The notes under the pieces are model-generated. The model saw only the letters and a program-made list of their open reading frames with translations. It was not told the origin of the DNA and ran no database searches. Shown one piece after another: positions 1 to 9,118 of a stretch of 64,000 nucleotides of DNA. A program made the position numbers and the translations under genes. Source of the DNA: an uncultured Pelagibacteraceae bacterium (lineage in GTDB: Bacteria; Pseudomonadota; Alphaproteobacteria; Pelagibacterales; Pelagibacteraceae). The DNA lies in NCBI GenBank assembly GCA_902521615.1, contig CABYSJ010000005.1, positions 20,403 through 84,402 of the forward strand, read 5' to 3'. Position 1 is the first letter of the stretch. Every line of letters begins with the position of its first letter.

Positions 1-107
1 TTCATGACTGATCTAAGTTTGTTTACTCGATTACTGTATTCTTTATCTGTAAATGGTAATTTTACTTTTTCACCATTTTTAAGTTCAAAAAAATCTGGTC
101 GTTCCAT
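1..107 (-). CDS. Partial N-terminus, possible M24-family (creatinase/Xaa-Pro peptidase-like) hydrolase
   Basis: Only the first 35 codons are inside the window; the gene starts at the ATG at 107 and runs off the left edge. The peptide begins MERPDFF and has a segment FTDKEYSNRVNKLRSVM, which resembles the start of creatinase/M24 peptidase-like proteins, where an 'F...EY..R...LR..M' segment precedes the creatinase N domain. The ATG lies one base after the stop codon of the EamA transporter gene upstream, so the two are very probably co-transcribed and the transporter may carry the substrate or product of this enzyme. The family call rests on a short fragment and is tentative. Confidence 0.4.
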   Translation of the reverse strand, partial: MERPDFFELKNGEKVKLPFTDKEYSNRVNKLRSVM

Positions 108-108
108 A

Positions 109-1014
109 TTAATTTAATGCTATATATCTTTTGTTCCATCTCATTATTAAACTGTAATAAAATATAGATACAAAAAGAAAAAAACCGCCGATTATAGTAT
201 TTGTGGATGGTATTTCATTAATACCAAATAATGGTAACCAAACCCAAAAAATTCCACCTATAACTTCAGTTAAAGATAAGAGAGTCAATTCTGCTGCTGG
301 TATCGCTTTAGATCCAATTGAATATAAAATTAAACCAAAACAAACTAGTGTGCCATGTAAAGAAAATAAAGCTCCATTGTAGCTGGATGAAAAGAAAACT
401 AAGTTTTTTGATAAAATCATAATTGTTGCAAACACAAAACAAAAAAAACCTGCAAAAGCTACAGTTGTAAATTTTGGTGTTTCTTTTCTCCATCTTAGAG
501 TTACAGAAAAAACAGAGAAACCAATTGAAGAAGTTAAACCAAATACAAAACCAATTAATGATTTTTCACCAGTATTTCCAAGTGCCATAATAATGATACC
601 AACTGTAGCAATTATTATTGATATCCACACATTCAGAGAAATTTTTTCTCTTAAAAATAAAAATGCTAATAATGCTGTAAAAAAAGGCATTGCTGCTAAA
701 CAAAGCAAAGTGACTGCAGCACTAGTATTTGTAATTGAATAAATAAATGTAATCATTGCGACACCCAATCCAGATCCACCGATTACTCCTGATAAACCTA
801 TTTTCAAATAGTTTTTGTAGAAATTTTTTCCTTCCTCAAAAAATAAATAAAGATTTAATAGGATGAAAATTGTTAAACCTCTGCCAAAAATATACTGCCA
901 AGGCACCAATTGAGGGTTATCCATATATCTTACAACTAGTGGACCAAAAGACCATAACAGACCAGCAAAAAGAACAACAGGTATTGCAATTTTTGGATTT
1001 CTCAGCTTTAACAT
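109..1014 (-). CDS. EamA/DMT-family membrane transporter
   Basis: This 301-residue protein is almost wholly hydrophobic, with about ten predicted transmembrane helices in two repeated halves, the layout of drug/metabolite transporters with two EamA domains. A signature-like stretch 'FGPLVVRYM' follows the first helix, and glycine-rich helices such as GLSGVIGGSG occur. Members export or import small metabolites; the substrate cannot be read from sequence. The gene sits one base upstream of the partial hydrolase gene at the window edge, which suggests a two-gene unit. A second, clearly distinct EamA gene lies at 22585-23457. Confidence 0.85.
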   Translation of the reverse strand: MLKLRNPKIAIPVVLFAGLLWSFGPLVVRYMDNPQLVPWQYIFGRGLTIFILLNLYLFFEEGKNFYKNYLKIGLSGVIGGSGLGVAMITFIYSITNTSAAVTLLCLAAMPFFTALLAFLFLREKISLNVWISIIIATVGIIIMALGNTGEKSLIGFVFGLTSSIGFSVFSVTLRWRKETPKFTTVAFAGFFCFVFATIMILSKNLVFFSSSYNGALFSLHGTLVCFGLILYSIGSKAIPAAELTLLSLTEVIGGIFWVWLPLFGINEIPSTNTIIGGFFLFVSIFYYSLIMRWNKRYIALN

Positions 1015-1063
1015 ATTCAGAAATCTAATTGTAAATAGAATTTTCTACAACAAAAATACGTTT

Positions 1064-2308
1064 CTAAACTAAATTTTGATTTGAAAGGTTGGGGAAAAAA
1101 CAATCAACGATATCTCCCTTTTTAAATTTTGATTTACCCGCTGGTAACAAAATCCAAATATTTGATTTTACAAATGATTTAATTCTAAAGGACTCTTGAC
1201 CTTTTAAAATTTCAACGTTTAATTTTCCATTTTTAGTTGTGCTTAATTGACTCTTTGCAAATCTTGTGAAATTTTTTTTTTTATTAAAACTATTCGTCAA
1301 AATAGCTTTAATTGATTTTTCTTCTGATAATCCTAAAGCATTTAAAATATATGGAATTACAAAAAATCTAAAACACGCGGCTGAGGAGATTGGATTTCCA
1401 GGGAGTCCAAATATTGCCTTTTCTTTCCCTTTAATTTTTGCAAACATTATTGGTTTTCCAGGCCTTATTGCAGCACTTTTAAAATAGCTTGATAACTTAA
1501 ATTTTTTAACAACATCAGGTATAAAATCAAACTTACCTGCAGAAACTGCACCTGACGTAATAATAATATCATCTTTAGATTTAATTAATTTGTTTATTTT
1601 TTGTTTAAAAATTTTTTGATGATTATCTTTTAGTATACTTCCACTTTTAAAATTAAAAAAAAAATTTTGATTTAAGTTTTTAATATAGTGTGTGTTAGAA
1701 TTTCTTACCATCCAAATTGGGATATTGTCTTTATTTGATATTTCGTTTCCAGTTGAAAAAAATAATATATTAATTTTTTTTTTTACTTTAATTTTTTTAA
1801 TACCTAAGCTTTTAAAAGCTAAAATATGATTTGGTTGAACAATTGTATTTTTTTTTATTACAATCTCTCCTTTTTTATAATCTGAACCTGCAAACCTAAC
1901 GTGATTAAATTTTTTTATTTTTTGATCTATTAAAATATATTTTTTATTAGGCGCAAAAATTATTTGTTCTATAGGAATAATTGTATCAAAACCCTTTGGT
2001 ATAATTCCTCCGGTCATTATTTCAGCAGTATCAAATTTTTTTATCTTTTTTTTAAGTGGTTTCATTCCTGCTGCAATTGATCCAATAATTTTGAATTTTT
2101 TTGTGAATTTTTTTTTTAATCCGTTAGTATCTTTTGAGTTTATTACGTAACCATCAAATGCAGCATTATTCCCTGCTGGATAATTTATATTAGAATAAAT
2201 ATTGGTAGAAACTACTCTATTTAGAGAATTTATACTCTTTATGGTTTCCTCTTTAATTTTAATTTTTGCTTTTTTCAAAATTTTTTTTGATTTTTCGTAA
2301 CTAATCAT
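1064..2308 (-). CDS. moeA: Molybdopterin molybdenumtransferase MoeA
   Basis: MoeA inserts molybdate into adenylated molybdopterin in the last step of molybdenum cofactor synthesis. The 414-residue protein has the family landmarks in order: an N-terminal 'YPAGNNAAFDGYVI' segment near residue 42, 'AEIMTGGIIPKGFD' near 90-110, the central 'STGNEI' and 'SGAVSAGKFDF' motifs of the MoCF-binding domain, and 'IFGLPGNPISS' near 300, followed by the small C-terminal domain. It overlaps the end of mobA by 8 bp, so the pair is one transcript. The molybdoenzyme it would serve, formate dehydrogenase, is encoded just across a short divergent gap. Unusually lysine-rich, as is common in this genome. Confidence 0.95.
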   Translation of the reverse strand: MISYEKSKKILKKAKIKIKEETIKSINSLNRVVSTNIYSNINYPAGNNAAFDGYVINSKDTNGLKKKFTKKFKIIGSIAAGMKPLKKKIKKFDTAEIMTGGIIPKGFDTIIPIEQIIFAPNKKYILIDQKIKKFNHVRFAGSDYKKGEIVIKKNTIVQPNHILAFKSLGIKKIKVKKKINILFFSTGNEISNKDNIPIWMVRNSNTHYIKNLNQNFFFNFKSGSILKDNHQKIFKQKINKLIKSKDDIIITSGAVSAGKFDFIPDVVKKFKLSSYFKSAAIRPGKPIMFAKIKGKEKAIFGLPGNPISSAACFRFFVIPYILNALGLSEEKSIKAILTNSFNKKKNFTRFAKSQLSTTKNGKLNVEILKGQESFRIKSFVKSNIWILLPAGKSKFKKGDIVDCFFPNLSNQNLV

Positions 2309-2909
2309 TTTTTAATATTTCTTCAGCTTTTTTTAAATCTTCTTTTGTATTTATATTAAAGAAAGGATCATTATTTGAAAACTCCATATTAATTATTTTT
2401 ACACCAGTATTATTAGCCCACAACTCTACTTTTCTTTCTCCATTATTTAAATCCTTCTCTAACTTATCTAGTAAATTAATCGACCATAAACCAAATATAT
2501 TATGTCGTGTGTTGTTTGACTTAATGAAAAATAAGTCGCTTTCATTGAAATTAATATTTTGAATAAAGTCTTTAAGTATTTGTCTCTTAAAAAAAGGCGT
2601 ATCAACGGGAAAAGTTGCTACCCATTTGTAGTTTTTTTGATTTTCTTTTATCCATTTCATTGCCGAAAAAACCCCTCCTAACGGACCAAGACCTTTTTCA
2701 AAATCTTCGATTATTGAAATTTTTTCTGAGTTATGAAAACTAATTTTATTGTTTGATACTATAAGGAGTTCCTTAAATTCATCAATTATTTCAGTCAACA
2801 TGTGGTCAATTAACAATTTACCAGCTAACATTACTTGAGATTTATCTTCTCCAAACCTTTGTGACTTACCACCTGCTAGCACAGTGCCTAAAATATTGTT
2901 ATGATCCAT
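2301..2909 (-). CDS. mobA: Molybdenum cofactor guanylyltransferase MobA
   Basis: MobA attaches GMP to Mo-molybdopterin, giving the guanine dinucleotide cofactor used by DMSO-reductase-family enzymes such as the formate dehydrogenase encoded next door. The 202-residue protein starts with the nucleotidyltransferase signature 'LAGGKSQRFGEDK' (residues ~11-23) and has a later 'FPVDTPFF' metal-binding segment near residue 100. Length fits the family (about 190-210). It starts at 2909, 42 bp from the divergent nifU-like gene, so both promoters must share that short gap, and it overlaps moeA downstream. Confidence 0.93.
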   Translation of the reverse strand: MDHNNILGTVLAGGKSQRFGEDKSQVMLAGKLLIDHMLTEIIDEFKELLIVSNNKISFHNSEKISIIEDFEKGLGPLGGVFSAMKWIKENQKNYKWVATFPVDTPFFKRQILKDFIQNINFNESDLFFIKSNNTRHNIFGLWSINLLDKLEKDLNNGERKVELWANNTGVKIINMEFSNNDPFFNINTKEDLKKAEEILKND

Positions 2910-2951
2910 CTATAAAATATAAAACATTCAAAGTTGAATTAAAGAAATTAA

Positions 2952-3350
2952 ATGGATTTAAGAATTTTAGAAATAGCAGCCCATACTGAAAACAATAAAG
3001 TTGTTGAAAACTATACTCATAAATCAAAACACAAAAATCCATTATGTGGTGATGAAATGGAGATAAGCTTAATTGTCAAAGAAGATGTTGTAAAGGATAT
3101 GGGTTATCAGTGTAAATCATGTGTTTATTGTCAGGCATCGGTCAGTCTATTATCAAGAAAAATTAAGGAAAAAAAAGTTGATGATATTAAAAAATTTATA
3201 AAAGTTGGTGAACACCTTTTTGAGGACGCAAAAGTAAGTATAGAAAAACATTGGAAAGATTTTAAAGAAATTTTAGATAAAAAAAATCTTTCAAGGAAAG
3301 AATGTTTGCTTTTACCCTTAAGAACTATTGCCAAAGCATTAAAAATATAA
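2952..3350 (+). CDS. IscU/SufU/NifU-like Fe-S cluster assembly scaffold
   Basis: The 132-residue protein matches the U-type scaffold family that builds Fe-S clusters for delivery to target enzymes. Three conserved cysteine positions are visible: 'NPLCGDE' (C32), 'CKSCVYCQASVSLLSRK' near residues 55-70, and 'RKECLLLP' near 115, equivalent to the three cluster ligands; an aspartate follows the first as in IscU. It is the first gene of a plus-strand unit running into formate dehydrogenase, whose subunits need many clusters, so a dedicated maturation role is likely but inferred. It ends directly before the HPP gene at 3351. Confidence 0.85.
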   Translation: MDLRILEIAAHTENNKVVENYTHKSKHKNPLCGDEMEISLIVKEDVVKDMGYQCKSCVYCQASVSLLSRKIKEKKVDDIKKFIKVGEHLFEDAKVSIEKHWKDFKEILDKKNLSRKECLLLPLRTIAKALKI

Positions 3351-3827
3351 ATGATTAAAATCACTAAACCAATTTTACAAAAAGCATTTATCGCAGGTTT
3401 TTTTTCTGTATTCACAATTGGAGTACTAACTGTACTTACTTATAAAAGCACACTGGGTTATTTTATTGCAGCATCATTCGGTTCATCAATGGTTTTACTA
3501 TTTGGGTTTCCTGAAAGCCCGTTTGCACAACCGAAAAATGTTTTTTTTGGACATTTGGTAACAGCTTTAGTAGGAGTAATTTTTGTAAACTATATTCCAC
3601 TACCCATTTATATAAGTATTGCAATTGCTGTTGGAGCTGGAGTTTTTTTAATGATTTTACTTAATATTGTTCACCCACCTGCTGGTGGAAATCCAATAAT
3701 AGTAATTATTGGAAGTGCCTCTTATGATTATTTAATTAATCCAATAATTTTTGGTTGTATAATTATATTGTTATTAGCAATTATAATTAACAAATATTTA
3801 TTAAAAAAAAACTATCCATTAAAATAA
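3351..3827 (+). CDS. HPP-family integral membrane protein
   Basis: This 158-residue protein has four or five hydrophobic helices and the family's name motif, HPP (residues 108-110) within 'VHPPAGGNP', plus a conserved 'FGFPESPFAQP' stretch near residue 51. HPP proteins are membrane proteins found in bacteria and plastids; some plant and cyanobacterial members have been linked to nitrite transport. Its position between the Fe-S scaffold and fdhD suggests a role linked to formate metabolism, perhaps transport of a small anion such as formate, but that is inference. Start and stop abut the neighbouring genes closely. Confidence 0.8.
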   Translation: MIKITKPILQKAFIAGFFSVFTIGVLTVLTYKSTLGYFIAASFGSSMVLLFGFPESPFAQPKNVFFGHLVTALVGVIFVNYIPLPIYISIAIAVGAGVFLMILLNIVHPPAGGNPIIVIIGSASYDYLINPIIFGCIIILLLAIIINKYLLKKNYPLK

Positions 3828-3831
3828 TTTA

Positions 3832-4671
3832 ATGAATACTAGATATAAAGTTTTAAAATACTCATCTAATAAGTTTGAAAATATAGATGATTTAATTTCA
3901 ATTGAAGAACCATTGGAAATTTCATTAAAATATAAAGAGTCTAATAAATGGATAAATCAAAGTTTATCTATAACAATGAGAACTCCAGGTGATGATGAGG
4001 ATCTTGTTAGAGGATTTTTATATAATGAACAAATTATAAAAAATATTGATGATATTGATTCAATAGAGAGTTATGGAGATAAAGTTGGTCAGTACAATAT
4101 TCAAAATAAAATATTAGCAACTTTAAATAATTCTGAAAATGTTAATATTTCAAAAATAAAAAAAGATTTTTTAACTAATTCGTCATGCGGTGTATGTGGA
4201 AAATCTTCTCTTGATGCTCTAGAGATAATTAAAAAAAATAAAACAAATTCATCAGAACCTAAAATCAAAAAAGAAGTAATTGTTAAATCACCAGATTTAT
4301 TGAGAGAGGGACAATCAGAGTTCAGTAAAACAGGTGGAATTCATGCAAGTGGTCTTTTTAAGAGCAATGGAGAATTGATTAATGTTAGAGAGGATGTGGG
4401 CAGACACAATGCTCTAGATAAACTTATTGGTTGTGCATTAAACAACAATCAAATAGATCCCAAAAACCAATTTATTACATGCTCAGGAAGACTTAATTTT
4501 GAATTGGTTCAAAAGGTTTTGATGACGGATATAGGTATACTGATTGGTGTTGGTGCGCCAACTAGTCTAGCTATAGATTTAGCGAATAAGTTTGACATTA
4601 CCCTTATAGGTTTCGTAAAGAGAGACAGTTTTAATATTTACACAAATAACAAAAAAGTTATTGTGAGCTAA
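3832..4671 (+). CDS. fdhD: Formate dehydrogenase accessory sulfurtransferase FdhD
   Basis: FdhD transfers sulfur from a cysteine desulfurase to the molybdenum cofactor before it is inserted into formate dehydrogenase, and is required for activity. The 279-residue protein carries the flexible-loop pair C119 and C122 in 'SCGVCGKSS', and the core motifs 'TGGIHASGLF' and 'REDVGRHNALDKLIG'. Length is typical. It is placed immediately before the formate dehydrogenase subunits, the classical context, with an 18-bp gap to the GTG start of the next gene. Confidence 0.96.
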   Translation: MNTRYKVLKYSSNKFENIDDLISIEEPLEISLKYKESNKWINQSLSITMRTPGDDEDLVRGFLYNEQIIKNIDDIDSIESYGDKVGQYNIQNKILATLNNSENVNISKIKKDFLTNSSCGVCGKSSLDALEIIKKNKTNSSEPKIKKEVIVKSPDLLREGQSEFSKTGGIHASGLFKSNGELINVREDVGRHNALDKLIGCALNNNQIDPKNQFITCSGRLNFELVQKVLMTDIGILIGVGAPTSLAIDLANKFDITLIGFVKRDSFNIYTNNKKVIVS

Positions 4672-4689
4672 ATTAATAAAAGGGTATTT

Positions 4690-6345
4690 GTGTCAAAAAA
4701 TATAAGTAATTTATCAGGCAGAATAGGCTTAAAAGATAATCTATTTAAGCAAATCTCTGAAAATAACCTAAGCGATAATCCACAAGATATTAAAGAAATT
4801 GCCAAAAAACATAACCTAGGTGTCTCAACTCTCCATGGCGCAGAATCCTTTTATGAATTTTTAAGACCTTCTCATAGAGAAAAAAAAGCGTTCGTTTGTA
4901 ATGGTAGTGCATGCATGTGTGCAGGTACTCAAGACAAATTAAAAGATAAACTAAAAGAAAAACTAGGTGATGACAAAGTTGGAGAAATGTTTTGCTTAGG
5001 TCATTGTTATGAAAACCATGCTTTTCATTATGATGGCGAAAATTATGCAGGAAAAGATATAGAACAAATCGATCAGATTTTAAAGGGAGAAGAAATTATA
5101 CAAGATAAGTTTTTCTCTAAGAGTTATGCAACAACAAGTTTTTTAATGGATGATAAACTTTCCTCTACAGATCAATTTAAAGATAAATTAAGTAAATTTT
5201 TAAAAGTAGATAAAAAAGACATTGTTAAATCATTATTAGATTCAAATTTAACAGGAAGAGGTGGTGCTGGTTTTCCTACAGGAATGAAATGGGATTTTTG
5301 CAGCAAAGCAAAAGGAGATAAAAAATATGTCATCTGTAATGCAGATGAAGGAGACTCAGGTGCTTTCTCAGATAGATATTTATTAGAGGACCAACCTTTA
5401 AAAGTTATTTTTGGAATGGTGATTTGCGGTTATGTGATAGGAAGCAATGAAGGAGTTTTATACATTAGAGGTGAATATCCAAAATCTATTGAAGCAATTA
5501 ATGGCTGCATCAATGAACTTAAAAAATTAAATTTACTAGGTGAAAATATTTTAGGAACTGATTTTTCTTTTGATCTTGGAATTTGTATTGGTCAAGGTGC
5601 TTATATTTGTGGAGAAGAAACAGCTTTGATTGCATCTATTGAAGGAAGAAGAGCTGAAGTAGATGTAAGACCTCCCTTCCCTGTTACCGAGGGGTTATAT
5701 AAAAAACCAACTGTGGTTAATAATGTTGAAACGTTGGCTGCTGCAACTGGAATTTTATTAAATGGATCAGAAAAATTTTCTTCAGTTGGAAATAAAAAAT
5801 CAGCTGGAACAAAATTAGTTTGTTTGGATAGTTTCTTTAACAACCCGGGTGTTTATGAAATTGATATGGGTACACCAATGAAAAAAATATTTAATGAAAT
5901 TGGTGGTGGATATAAAGAGCCTGTTAAAGCTTTTCAAATAGGAGGTCCATTAGGTGGTGTTGTTCCTTTAAGTGAAATAGAAAATTTAAATTTAGATTTT
6001 CAAGAATTCACAGCAAAAGGTTTTATGTTAGGTCACGCAAGTGTAGTTAGTATTCCAAAAGATTTTCCAATGGCTGAATACATTCATCACTTGTTTGAAT
6101 TCTCAGCCGAAGAATCATGTGGAAAATGTTTCCCAGGGAGACTTGGATCTTACAGAGGTAAAGAGATGTTTGATCAAGCTAAGAAGAAAACAGCTAAAAT
6201 TCCTTTAAAATTATTAGAAGAATTGTTGGTTACTATGCAAAAAGGATGTCTATGTGCTCTTTGTGGAGCAATCCCAACTCCAATCCAGAACATCCTAAAA
6301 TACTTTGGTGATGAAATGAAAAATGATATGATGAAAGATAATTAA
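4690..6345 (+). CDS. fdsB: NAD-dependent formate dehydrogenase, fused gamma-beta (FdsG-FdsB/NuoE-NuoF-like) subunit
   Basis: This subunit passes electrons from the Fe-S chain to FMN and NAD+. Residues ~1-130 form a NuoE/FdsG-like thioredoxin-fold domain with [2Fe-2S] ligands C70, C75, C102 and C106. Residues ~160-551 are NuoF/FdsB-like, with 'GRGGAGFPTG' for FMN/NAD binding and 'NADEGDSGAFSDR'. In most Fds systems FdsG is a separate gene; no separate fdsG exists here. The usual C-x2-C-x2-C cluster motif near the C-terminus reads C477, C480, then G483, so its third cysteine is missing; three cysteines (520, 522, 525) lie near the fourth-ligand position. The GTG start at 4690 is preceded by an AAAGGG ribosome site. 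It shares its last base with the start of fdsA. Confidence 0.9.
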   Translation: MSKNISNLSGRIGLKDNLFKQISENNLSDNPQDIKEIAKKHNLGVSTLHGAESFYEFLRPSHREKKAFVCNGSACMCAGTQDKLKDKLKEKLGDDKVGEMFCLGHCYENHAFHYDGENYAGKDIEQIDQILKGEEIIQDKFFSKSYATTSFLMDDKLSSTDQFKDKLSKFLKVDKKDIVKSLLDSNLTGRGGAGFPTGMKWDFCSKAKGDKKYVICNADEGDSGAFSDRYLLEDQPLKVIFGMVICGYVIGSNEGVLYIRGEYPKSIEAINGCINELKKLNLLGENILGTDFSFDLGICIGQGAYICGEETALIASIEGRRAEVDVRPPFPVTEGLYKKPTVVNNVETLAAATGILLNGSEKFSSVGNKKSAGTKLVCLDSFFNNPGVYEIDMGTPMKKIFNEIGGGYKEPVKAFQIGGPLGGVVPLSEIENLNLDFQEFTAKGFMLGHASVVSIPKDFPMAEYIHHLFEFSAEESCGKCFPGRLGSYRGKEMFDQAKKKTAKIPLKLLEELLVTMQKGCLCALCGAIPTPIQNILKYFGDEMKNDMMKDN

Positions 6346-9113
6346 TGAGCTCAGAAAAAAGAAAAATTGCTTATATTGATGGAAAACCATACGAAATTGG
6401 TCCTAAACACTCATCTATTTTAAAATTTGTAAAAAGCTATGTAGGTGAAAAAAAAGTACCTACTTTATGTGATGATCCAAACCTAGCTCCTTATGGTGCT
6501 TGCAGAGTTTGCTCTGTAGAAGTCGCTTTAGAAAAAGATGGTCCAACAAGAGTGGTTGCATCTTGTCATACTCCGGTTGCTGAAAACCAACATATCTTTA
6601 CTTCAAATGAAGCTTTGACAAGTTTAAGAAAAAATATTGTTGAATTAGTTTTAACTGACCATCCAATGGAATGTGATACTTGTGAGGTAAATAATAATTG
6701 TGAATTACAAACAGTTGCAAACGATTTAGGAGTTGCAGATCACAGATACAACAGTCCTAAACAACACAAAGGTATACCAAAAGATACATCTCACGATTAC
6801 ATGAGAATGAACTTAGACAACTGTATTAATTGTGGAAGATGTGTCAGAGCTTGTGATGAAATACAAGGTTCGTTTGTTTTAACAATGAGTGGAAGAGGTT
6901 TTGAGTCTAGAATAACAACTGACAATGATATGATGTTTGGAGATAGTTCATGTGTTTCTTGTGGTGCATGTGCACATACATGTCCAACAGATGCAATTTC
7001 AGATGTTTTTCAATCTAAATCTGCAGCTGTAGATCAAAAAGTTAGAACGACTTGTTCATACTGTGGTGTTGGATGTAATTTAGAAGCATCAATAAAAGAT
7101 GATAAAGTTGTAGCAATAGATACTCCAAAACAAACGGAGGTAAATGCTGGTCATACTTGTATTAAAGGAAGATATGCATTTAGTTTTTATGATCATCCAG
7201 ACAGATTAAAAACACCTTTAATTAAAAGAAATGGAAACTTTGAAGAAGCTTCATGGGATGAGGCTTATGAATTCATTAAAAAAGAAATGAACAGAATTAC
7301 AAAAGATGATGGTCCAGATGCATTTGCTGGAATTTCTTCTGCAAGATGTACAAATGAAGAAAATTACGTTTTTCAAAAAATGATTAGAGCGGCTGTGGGA
7401 ACTAACAGTGTAGATTGTTGTGCAAGAATTTGTCATTCACCAACAGCTTGGGGAATGCAACAAACTTTTGGGACTGGGGCAGCAACTAACTCTACAGAAG
7501 ATATTTATCATGCAGATTTGTTTTTGGTAATTGGAGCTAATCCAACTAATGCTCATCCTGTAACAGGTGCAAAAATAAAACAACAAGTCATGAAAGGTAA
7601 AAAACTAATTGTGCTTGATCCAGTTACAACTGAGCTAGCGAAACTTGCTGATTATCATATTAAACTAAGACCAGGAACTAACGTTGCAGTTCTAAATATG
7701 ATGTTGCACTTTATTATAAAATCAAAACTTTATAATGCAGATTTTATTAGAGATAGAACTGAAGGTTTTGATAATTTCTTAAAAGAAATTGAAAGACAAG
7801 ATGTAGATCATTTAGCAAAAGTAGCTGGTGTAGATAAACAATTAGTTAAAGAAGCAGCAATTGCATATGCTACAGCAAGGAATTCAATGGAGTTCCATGG
7901 TTTAGGAGTCACTGAACACGAACAAGGATCTAAAACTGTAATGTTAATTGCAGATTTAGCAATGATTACTGGAAATATTGGACGAAAAGGTGTCGGAGTT
8001 AATCCTTTAAGAGGTCAAAACAATGTTCAAGGTGCAGCAGATATGGGATGTCAACCACACCAAGGTGCTGGATATTTTCCTGTAGCTGATGAAAAACATC
8101 AAGATTTCTATACTGAAAAATATGGGGTAACACATCCAACTAAGCCAGGATTAAAAATTCCTCAAATGTTTGAAGCTGCAATAAACAAGGAATTAAAAGG
8201 TTTATGGATTATAGGGGAAGATATTGTTCAAACAGATCCTAATAGCGCACATGTTATTGAAGCTATGAATTCTTTAGAACTTTTAATTGTTCAAGAAATA
8301 TTTATGAGTGAAACTGCAAAATTAGCAACCGTTGTTCTGCCAGGTACTACTTTTTTAGAAAAGGATGGAACTTTTACAAATACTGAGAGAAGAATTCAAA
8401 GGGTCAACCGAGCTGTACCTCCTCTACCAGGCACTAAACCTGATGGGTTAATTGTAACTGAGATGATGCAGAAATTAGGATTTGATCAGCCAACTTATGA
8501 TGCAGATCAAGTTCTAGCAGAAATTGCTGACATTGTTCCTTTCTTTAAGGGAGTTACTAGAGAGAGACTTGGAAAATTTGGATTACAATGGCCAGTTCAA
8601 GAAGATGGAACTGACACAAAAATTTTACATACAGAAACCTTTAAATTAGGTAAAGGCAGACTTAAAAACTTTGATTGGAAAGAATCATCAGAAATAGAAG
8701 CTAATCAAAAAGACTATCCTTTAATTTTAACAACAAGTAGGGTTTTACAACATTACAACGCTGCAACAATGACTAGAAGAACAAAAAACATAAATATTGT
8801 TGATGAAGATGTTTTATTAATTCATCCTAAAGATGCAGCTTATAGAGATCTGAATACTGGTGATATCGGAAGACTTTATTCAGGTAGAGGTGAGGTTGCG
8901 CTTAAAGTTGAGGTTACAGATAAAGTTAAAGAAGGAATTGTGTTTACTACGTTCCACTTCCCAGAGCATATGGTTAATATGGTTACAGGTCACGGTAAAG
9001 ATGAAGAAACAATGTGTGCTGAATACAAAGTATCTTCTGTTGAAGTACAAAAAATCTCTAATCAATTTAAAACAGAAGTCAAACCAAAAGAAAATCAAGC
9101 TGAAGTTAGTTAA
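6345..9113 (+). CDS. fdsA: NAD-dependent formate dehydrogenase catalytic (alpha) subunit
   Basis: This 922-residue molybdoenzyme oxidises formate to CO2. The N-terminus has a NuoG-like [2Fe-2S] domain ('APYGACRVCSV'), a His/Cys3 cluster motif ('HPMECDTCEVNNNC') and two ferredoxin-type clusters ('CINCGRCVRAC', 'CVSCGACAHTCPTDA'). The molybdopterin domain starts near residue 230 with 'CSYCGVGCNLE'. The Mo ligand is a cysteine (C363 in 'ARICHSPT'), not selenocysteine, with the family arginine and His364. The C-terminal dinucleotide-binding domain has 'SRVLQHYN' and 'GRGEVALK'. Soluble, no signal peptide. A small FdsD subunit was not found next to it. Likely provides NADH from formate made in one-carbon metabolism, such as that fed by the glycine-cleavage system encoded nearby. 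Confidence 0.95.
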   Translation: MSSEKRKIAYIDGKPYEIGPKHSSILKFVKSYVGEKKVPTLCDDPNLAPYGACRVCSVEVALEKDGPTRVVASCHTPVAENQHIFTSNEALTSLRKNIVELVLTDHPMECDTCEVNNNCELQTVANDLGVADHRYNSPKQHKGIPKDTSHDYMRMNLDNCINCGRCVRACDEIQGSFVLTMSGRGFESRITTDNDMMFGDSSCVSCGACAHTCPTDAISDVFQSKSAAVDQKVRTTCSYCGVGCNLEASIKDDKVVAIDTPKQTEVNAGHTCIKGRYAFSFYDHPDRLKTPLIKRNGNFEEASWDEAYEFIKKEMNRITKDDGPDAFAGISSARCTNEENYVFQKMIRAAVGTNSVDCCARICHSPTAWGMQQTFGTGAATNSTEDIYHADLFLVIGANPTNAHPVTGAKIKQQVMKGKKLIVLDPVTTELAKLADYHIKLRPGTNVAVLNMMLHFIIKSKLYNADFIRDRTEGFDNFLKEIERQDVDHLAKVAGVDKQLVKEAAIAYATARNSMEFHGLGVTEHEQGSKTVMLIADLAMITGNIGRKGVGVNPLRGQNNVQGAADMGCQPHQGAGYFPVADEKHQDFYTEKYGVTHPTKPGLKIPQMFEAAINKELKGLWIIGEDIVQTDPNSAHVIEAMNSLELLIVQEIFMSETAKLATVVLPGTTFLEKDGTFTNTERRIQRVNRAVPPLPGTKPDGLIVTEMMQKLGFDQPTYDADQVLAEIADIVPFFKGVTRERLGKFGLQWPVQEDGTDTKILHTETFKLGKGRLKNFDWKESSEIEANQKDYPLILTTSRVLQHYNAATMTRRTKNINIVDEDVLLIHPKDAAYRDLNTGDIGRLYSGRGEVALKVEVTDKVKEGIVFTTFHFPEHMVNMVTGHGKDEETMCAEYKVSSVEVQKISNQFKTEVKPKENQAEVS

Positions 9114-9118
9114 TTAAA

